From positions 1 through 36,858 of IMG/VR virus record IMGVR_UViG_3300025127_000108: a stretch of 36,858 nucleotides of DNA. One strand, written 5' to 3'. Source of the stretch: a virus. The translations under genes were made by a program, and so were the position numbers. Positions 33,052 through 36,858 of this stretch are shown piece by piece (position 1 is the first letter of the stretch; each line of letters begins with the position of its first letter). Under the pieces are notes generated by a model that did no database searches, was not told the DNA's origin, and saw only the letters and a list, made by a program, of their open reading frames with translations.

Positions 33052-33921
33052 ATGAGCGCGCTAGATCCAAGCACATCAGCAGCACAAACAGGGACAGGAG
33101 CTACAGACGTAGCTACAACAGACCCTCTAGTTGGTAAACAAACTGGGACTGAATCTGCACTTTCTACTTATGTCGGACCTTATGTCACTGATATGCTTGG
33201 CAAAGGTCAGGCACTTGCAGAATTAGGATATCAAGGTTATGGCGGACCTCTGACCGCTGGCGAATCTGCAGCGCAAACAAAAGCTTTTGAGGGTATAGCT
33301 GGGTTAGATGTGCCAACAGATTCCATGGGAGTATTTACTCCAAAAAGCTTCACTGATGAGGGTATCGCCAGTCAGTTTATGAACCCTTACCTTATGCAGG
33401 CGTTACAACCACAGATTGATGAAGCACGTCGTCAAGCTGAAATACAGCGCATAGCAGATGCGGGCAGACTTACACGGGCAGGTGCGTTTGGTGGATCTCG
33501 TCAAGCCATAATGGAGGCCGAAGGTAGTCGTAATTTGTTACAAAACCTTGCTGGTATAACAGGAGCCGGGTATAGAGATGCCTTTGATAAGGCGATGGCA
33601 CAGTTTAACGTTGAGCAAGGCAGAGAACAAGATGCGCAAACAGCGGCCAATGTCTATGGTTTAGCTGCATTACAGAAACAAGCTGACTTAGGGGCTGCAC
33701 AAAGCGCTATAGAACAAGCAGGTATTGACGCAGATTACGCTCAATTTAAAGAAGAGCGTGATTTTCCATATAAGCAAGTTCAGTATATGCAGTCATTGCT
33801 ACAAGGTTTACCATTAGCAACTCAAACTTATACCTATGGACAACCAAGCGGATTATCAAAGTTAGCTGACGTTGGTACAGGTTTAGATAATCTATATAAA
33901 ATTTTGATGGATCAAATTTAG
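33052..33921 (+). CDS. Internal virion protein, 289 aa
   Basis: Mostly helical protein. After a polar N-terminus (about 1-40) come YVGPYVTDMLGKGQALAELG, MNPYLMQALQPQIDEARRQA and EIQRIADAGRLTRAGAFGGS with RQAIMEAEGSRNLLQ, which I recall as the signature of this family in marine podoviruses. The end YKQVQYMQSLLQGLPLATQT is also typical. Role: likely part of the set of proteins packed inside the capsid and ejected into the host. It follows the 520-aa gene by 10 bases, with an AGGAG ribosome-binding site. Confidence 0.75.
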   Translation: MSALDPSTSAAQTGTGATDVATTDPLVGKQTGTESALSTYVGPYVTDMLGKGQALAELGYQGYGGPLTAGESAAQTKAFEGIAGLDVPTDSMGVFTPKSFTDEGIASQFMNPYLMQALQPQIDEARRQAEIQRIADAGRLTRAGAFGGSRQAIMEAEGSRNLLQNLAGITGAGYRDAFDKAMAQFNVEQGREQDAQTAANVYGLAALQKQADLGAAQSAIEQAGIDADYAQFKEERDFPYKQVQYMQSLLQGLPLATQTYTYGQPSGLSKLADVGTGLDNLYKILMDQI

Positions 33922-33930
33922 GGGTTAGAT

Positions 33931-35664
33931 ATGGCGTACGGTATTGATGAAATAATCGAACAAAAGAAAAACGCATACCGTGGCAACCCCGCTGCGTTAC
34001 AACAGCGTAGTAAGGTAAGTAAAAAACTTACTGACGTACTTGCGTTAGAAGAACTAACGAGAGAAGTGGACGCTAGATCACGCGCAATGTTGATGCAGGT
34101 AGAAAATCAACCCGGAACTATTGCAGATCAACTACAACGAAAAGCCATAGGTCAAAAACAGAGTGAGGTGCTGCAGGGTGTTTCTGGTGTGTTAGCTAAC
34201 AATCAAGCGCGCAGGCAACAAAATATGCAACGTATGGCGTCTCAAGGTGTGGCTGCACAACCAAGACGAAACATGCAAAACATGGCACAAGGCGGCATCG
34301 TTGGGTTTGCTAACGGCGGCACCGTAGTACAACAAATTAAAGCAATACAAGCAGACAATAGTTTGGACGAGGATGAAAAACAAAGACGCATAGAACAAGT
34401 TATTTCAAGCACGCCAGACGCTCAGTCACGTCAAGTCATGAGAGGTTTTAGCGGTCAAACCACCACACCCACCACTGAACAAGAGTTACCTCTTGGTGTA
34501 GATGGAAGTTTAAATGCTGCGATGGTTAATGCTAAACAAGAAGAGCAAGAGCAAGAACAAACCACTACTACGGGTGACGGAACTACAGCACCAGAAGAAA
34601 ACGAAGAAGAAACTGGACCCGCGTTAGATCCAAAATTAGGTCAGGTAGCTGTACCGGGCGCTCGCACTAAGTATTTAAGCACACCAAAAGGCGTAAAGTT
34701 AACCGATGCCACTACATTTGAACAAACACAAAAAGGCATACAAAACTTACTTGATACAGACCCTGATGCGGAAAGAGCGGCGCGTCTCAAGTTAAAACAA
34801 CAAGAGATAGGCATGACCCCTGCACGGATAGCTGCAGAAAAAGCCAGACAACAAGAGCTTGCTGATCTTGATGCAAGGCAGTTAGACCCTAAAAAATTAC
34901 AAAGGGATAGAATAAGTGCGTTTTTAAGAGGAGTATCCACGTCTGGCAGATTTGCAGGTGGTGATGCAAATGTGGCTAATCTTAGAGCGCAGCAAGAGTT
35001 AGCCGAGCGTAATCGACTTCTTGGTCGTCAACTTGGGGAGCGAGAATTTGAAGGTAAAGAGCAAGAAATAAAACAGAAGATATCAGATGCTGCCGATACG
35101 GCTTATGATACTGCCGCACAAAACCTACGTCAGGGAGTATCTTCATCTGCAGCTTTGACTAATACAGAAGTAAATATGCTATCTGATAACGCTAGGAGGA
35201 TAGTAGAAACAGATATTGCAAATATGGAAGCAGAAGATAGAAGCACTAAATTACGTATGGACGCCATGCTAAATAATGCCAGCCAAGGAGTTAAAATAGC
35301 GGTGGCTAATTTAGAGGCTTCTACGGCCAAAGAACGTATGAGAATAGAGACAGAATTAAAGAAACTAGAAATAGGAGAAACTAGTCTGGCTCGCGCAGAT
35401 AAGACATTAACTGAGTTAGCGAGGTACATGGCAAAAACTCGCACTGAGATAGAAAAGATTTATACAGATAGAATAGATGCTTTACCTGTGGGCGAACAAA
35501 CTGAAGAAGCGAGAAACGCGTTAAGAGCCGAACAAGCTACCATGATAAGTATAGCTTTAGCCCCATTAAGAGATAGAGCTAAACAAATACAGAACCGGAT
35601 GGCAGCTGCTGGTTCAGGTGGCAGTTCAAATTACGTACCGGGTTCCATGACAGTTAGTCCCTAG
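33931..35664 (+). CDS. Internal virion protein, 577 aa
   Basis: Long helical and coiled-coil protein. N-terminal helices include EIIEQKKNAYRGNPAALQQR; a QGGIVGFANGG motif lies at residues about 120-130; a disordered Gln/Thr/Glu-rich linker lies at about 170-225; and long charged helices follow from about 270 to 565 (for example QQELADLDARQLDPKKLQRD and ELAERNRLLGRQLGEREFEG). No enzyme motif is seen. Composition and position with its neighbours suggest an ejection or capsid-core protein. It starts 9 bases after the previous stop, with a weak AGGGG upstream. Confidence 0.75.
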   Translation: MAYGIDEIIEQKKNAYRGNPAALQQRSKVSKKLTDVLALEELTREVDARSRAMLMQVENQPGTIADQLQRKAIGQKQSEVLQGVSGVLANNQARRQQNMQRMASQGVAAQPRRNMQNMAQGGIVGFANGGTVVQQIKAIQADNSLDEDEKQRRIEQVISSTPDAQSRQVMRGFSGQTTTPTTEQELPLGVDGSLNAAMVNAKQEEQEQEQTTTTGDGTTAPEENEEETGPALDPKLGQVAVPGARTKYLSTPKGVKLTDATTFEQTQKGIQNLLDTDPDAERAARLKLKQQEIGMTPARIAAEKARQQELADLDARQLDPKKLQRDRISAFLRGVSTSGRFAGGDANVANLRAQQELAERNRLLGRQLGEREFEGKEQEIKQKISDAADTAYDTAAQNLRQGVSSSAALTNTEVNMLSDNARRIVETDIANMEAEDRSTKLRMDAMLNNASQGVKIAVANLEASTAKERMRIETELKKLEIGETSLARADKTLTELARYMAKTRTEIEKIYTDRIDALPVGEQTEEARNALRAEQATMISIALAPLRDRAKQIQNRMAAAGSGGSSNYVPGSMTVSP

Positions 35665-35677
35665 ATAAGGTTTTGCA

Positions 35678-36858
35678 ATGCCAACATATTCAATAAAAGG
35701 CGTAGATGGCAGAACTTATTCTATTCAAGGCCCAGAAGGGCTATCTGAAGCACAAGTCATAAATGCCATTGACAACGAACTCAGAGAGCAAGAACGCATA
35801 GCGCTTGAAGAGCGGCTCGCTCAACAACAAGAGAGAACTACAGCCGCCCTATTCGCTCAAGAAGACGAAGAAGATGCTGGGTTTCTTGAAAATATCGCCA
35901 CCGGTCTTGGTGCAGGTGCTGTAAATGTAGGTGAGTCAGCACTTCTTGGAGCTATTGCACCGCTTGATGAAGGTGCGGAACTTGCAGCAAGAGAAAAAAT
36001 ACAGGCCGCTGCAGACGCCCTACGCCCTGAAGGTGGCGACAAAGAAAGCATAACATACAATTTATCTCAGGCAGTGGGTTCTATTCTTGGTATAGCTGCC
36101 CCCGCCGTGATTGGCGCTGCTGCAGCGCCCGCTGCCATACCCGCCGCCGTTGCTGGCACAGGCATTGCCGGTCTGTTATCCGTGGGTGCTGGTGCCGGTG
36201 AGGCTAGTGAAAGAGCCAGAGCCGCAGGTGCTACAGAAGAAGAAAGAGGACGTGCAACTCTTATCGGTGCGCCTATCGGTGCATTAGACATCCTGCCCCT
36301 TGGTCGCGCACTCAAAGTTATTGATGTGCCTGTGATAACTAAGTTCTTAGATCGTTTTGGTCCAGATGACCCCGTGGAAGGGTTTAGAAGGTACGCTCAA
36401 AACGCCGCTGTCACAGCCGGTGCTGAAGGCTTACAAGAAACTACCTCTGCAATTCTTCAAAACTTAAATGAGCTTGGATACAACAAAGAAGCAGAGATCA
36501 TAGGGTCTGCACTTGAAGAGGGTGGCTATGGCGCAGGTGCTGGTGGAATAATACAATTTATTTCTGATATCGCTGGTGCCAGAAGAAGAGCCAAAGCTAA
36601 AAAAGGTGGGCTAGAGCCTAACAAAGAAGAGCTTGAACAGAGTCTACTCGAAAGCCAAGATTTAAGTGAAGAGGCTCGTGTACAGCAAGAAGCAAGAGAT
36701 CGTGCGGCACTTGCAGCTGCAGAACGTGGTGACGTAGAAGCATTTGAACAACCAGATTTGTTTGCGGCAGATCGAGAGTCACGAGAAAGACGTGGGGTAG
36801 ACGAGTTTAATATTCAAGATCAGCCGGACGTGCCTGAAGCTGCAGAAGTAGAACAACC
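35678..36858 (+). CDS. N-terminal part of a large internal virion protein (cut by window edge)
   Basis: Open frame from ATG 35678 to the window end (393 codons, no stop). The N-terminus MPTYSIKGVDGRTYSIQGPE, followed by GLSEAQVINAIDNELREQER, is a small domain I recall at the start of very large marine phage virion proteins. Hydrophobic Ala/Gly-rich segments follow (about residues 130-175, for example GIAAPAVIGAAAAPAAIPAA), possibly membrane-inserting, then TAGAEGLQETTSAILQNLNE and charged coiled-coil sequence. It is likely the largest ejection protein; any downstream enzymatic domain is outside the window. Confidence 0.75.
   Translation, partial: MPTYSIKGVDGRTYSIQGPEGLSEAQVINAIDNELREQERIALEERLAQQQERTTAALFAQEDEEDAGFLENIATGLGAGAVNVGESALLGAIAPLDEGAELAAREKIQAAADALRPEGGDKESITYNLSQAVGSILGIAAPAVIGAAAAPAAIPAAVAGTGIAGLLSVGAGAGEASERARAAGATEEERGRATLIGAPIGALDILPLGRALKVIDVPVITKFLDRFGPDDPVEGFRRYAQNAAVTAGAEGLQETTSAILQNLNELGYNKEAEIIGSALEEGGYGAGAGGIIQFISDIAGARRRAKAKKGGLEPNKEELEQSLLESQDLSEEARVQQEARDRAALAAAERGDVEAFEQPDLFAADRESRERRGVDEFNIQDQPDVPEAAEVEQ

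Noticed and set aside
1-36858. CRISPR array, tRNA, rRNA, integrase or insertion sequence
   Set aside because: I looked for direct repeats with spacers, clover-leaf sequences, and recombinase or transposase motifs and saw none. The repeats present are within coding sequences.

Overview
This window is a linear stretch of a tailed double-stranded DNA phage (Caudoviricetes). It is a virion-structure and lysis module of about 36 kb, cut at the right edge inside a large virion gene. No bacterial housekeeping genes, tRNAs, rRNAs, integrase or replication genes were seen. Gene content points to a podovirus-like virion: a portal with a Gln-rich tail, a gp4-like adaptor, a gp10-like tail stabilisation protein, several large internal virion (ejection-type) proteins, and no tape measure, sheath or tail-tube gene. 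Many proteins resemble those of uncultured marine phages and pelagiphage or HMO-2011-like podoviruses. I recall this resemblance and could not check it by database search. The host is therefore probably a marine alphaproteobacterium, but the window does not prove it.

Layout. Positions 1-811 are minus strand: a 46-aa gene and a 186-aa gene, each followed by a strong intrinsic terminator (one with a UUCG tetraloop). Positions 812-1191 form a divergent control region with a perfect 7-bp inverted repeat. Everything from 1192 to the right end is plus strand and tightly packed, with many start/stop overlaps, consistent with one long late operon. Packaging and head genes run from 1192 to 9681: small terminase, a small Cys protein, large terminase, portal, a small protein, a GroES-like co-chaperonin, scaffold, two head-associated proteins and a Mu gpT-like major capsid protein. 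A strong terminator follows the capsid gene. Positions 9788-14230 hold two more virion proteins, a small membrane protein, an orphan protein and a run of six strongly basic small proteins.

Positions 14231-23795 encode connector and tail parts: a gp4-like adaptor, a zinc-ribbon protein, a second adaptor-like protein, an 880-aa fibre, a 1330-aa fibre with duplicated LamG-SPRY units and a C-terminal DUF7483-like region, and a probable fibre-assembly protein. Positions 23795-26348 are a compact set of small membrane and lysis genes, including an EF-hand membrane protein, a GTA-type holin and a T4-type endolysin with its E-D-T catalytic triad. They also include two genes of 43 and 55 aa that are easy to miss. 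Positions 26352-36858 hold the gp10-like tail protein, small tail-tip-like proteins and a series of large low-complexity or coiled-coil virion proteins that are probably ejected with the DNA.

The most interesting signals are four. A short Gly-Gly-hydrophobic-x-Phe-x-x-Gly motif recurs in otherwise unrelated virion proteins. The basic-protein cassette may contribute condensing or ejected proteins. Two overlapping frames at 13293-13686 may be one protein joined by a frameshift. A GroES-like gene sits between portal and scaffold.
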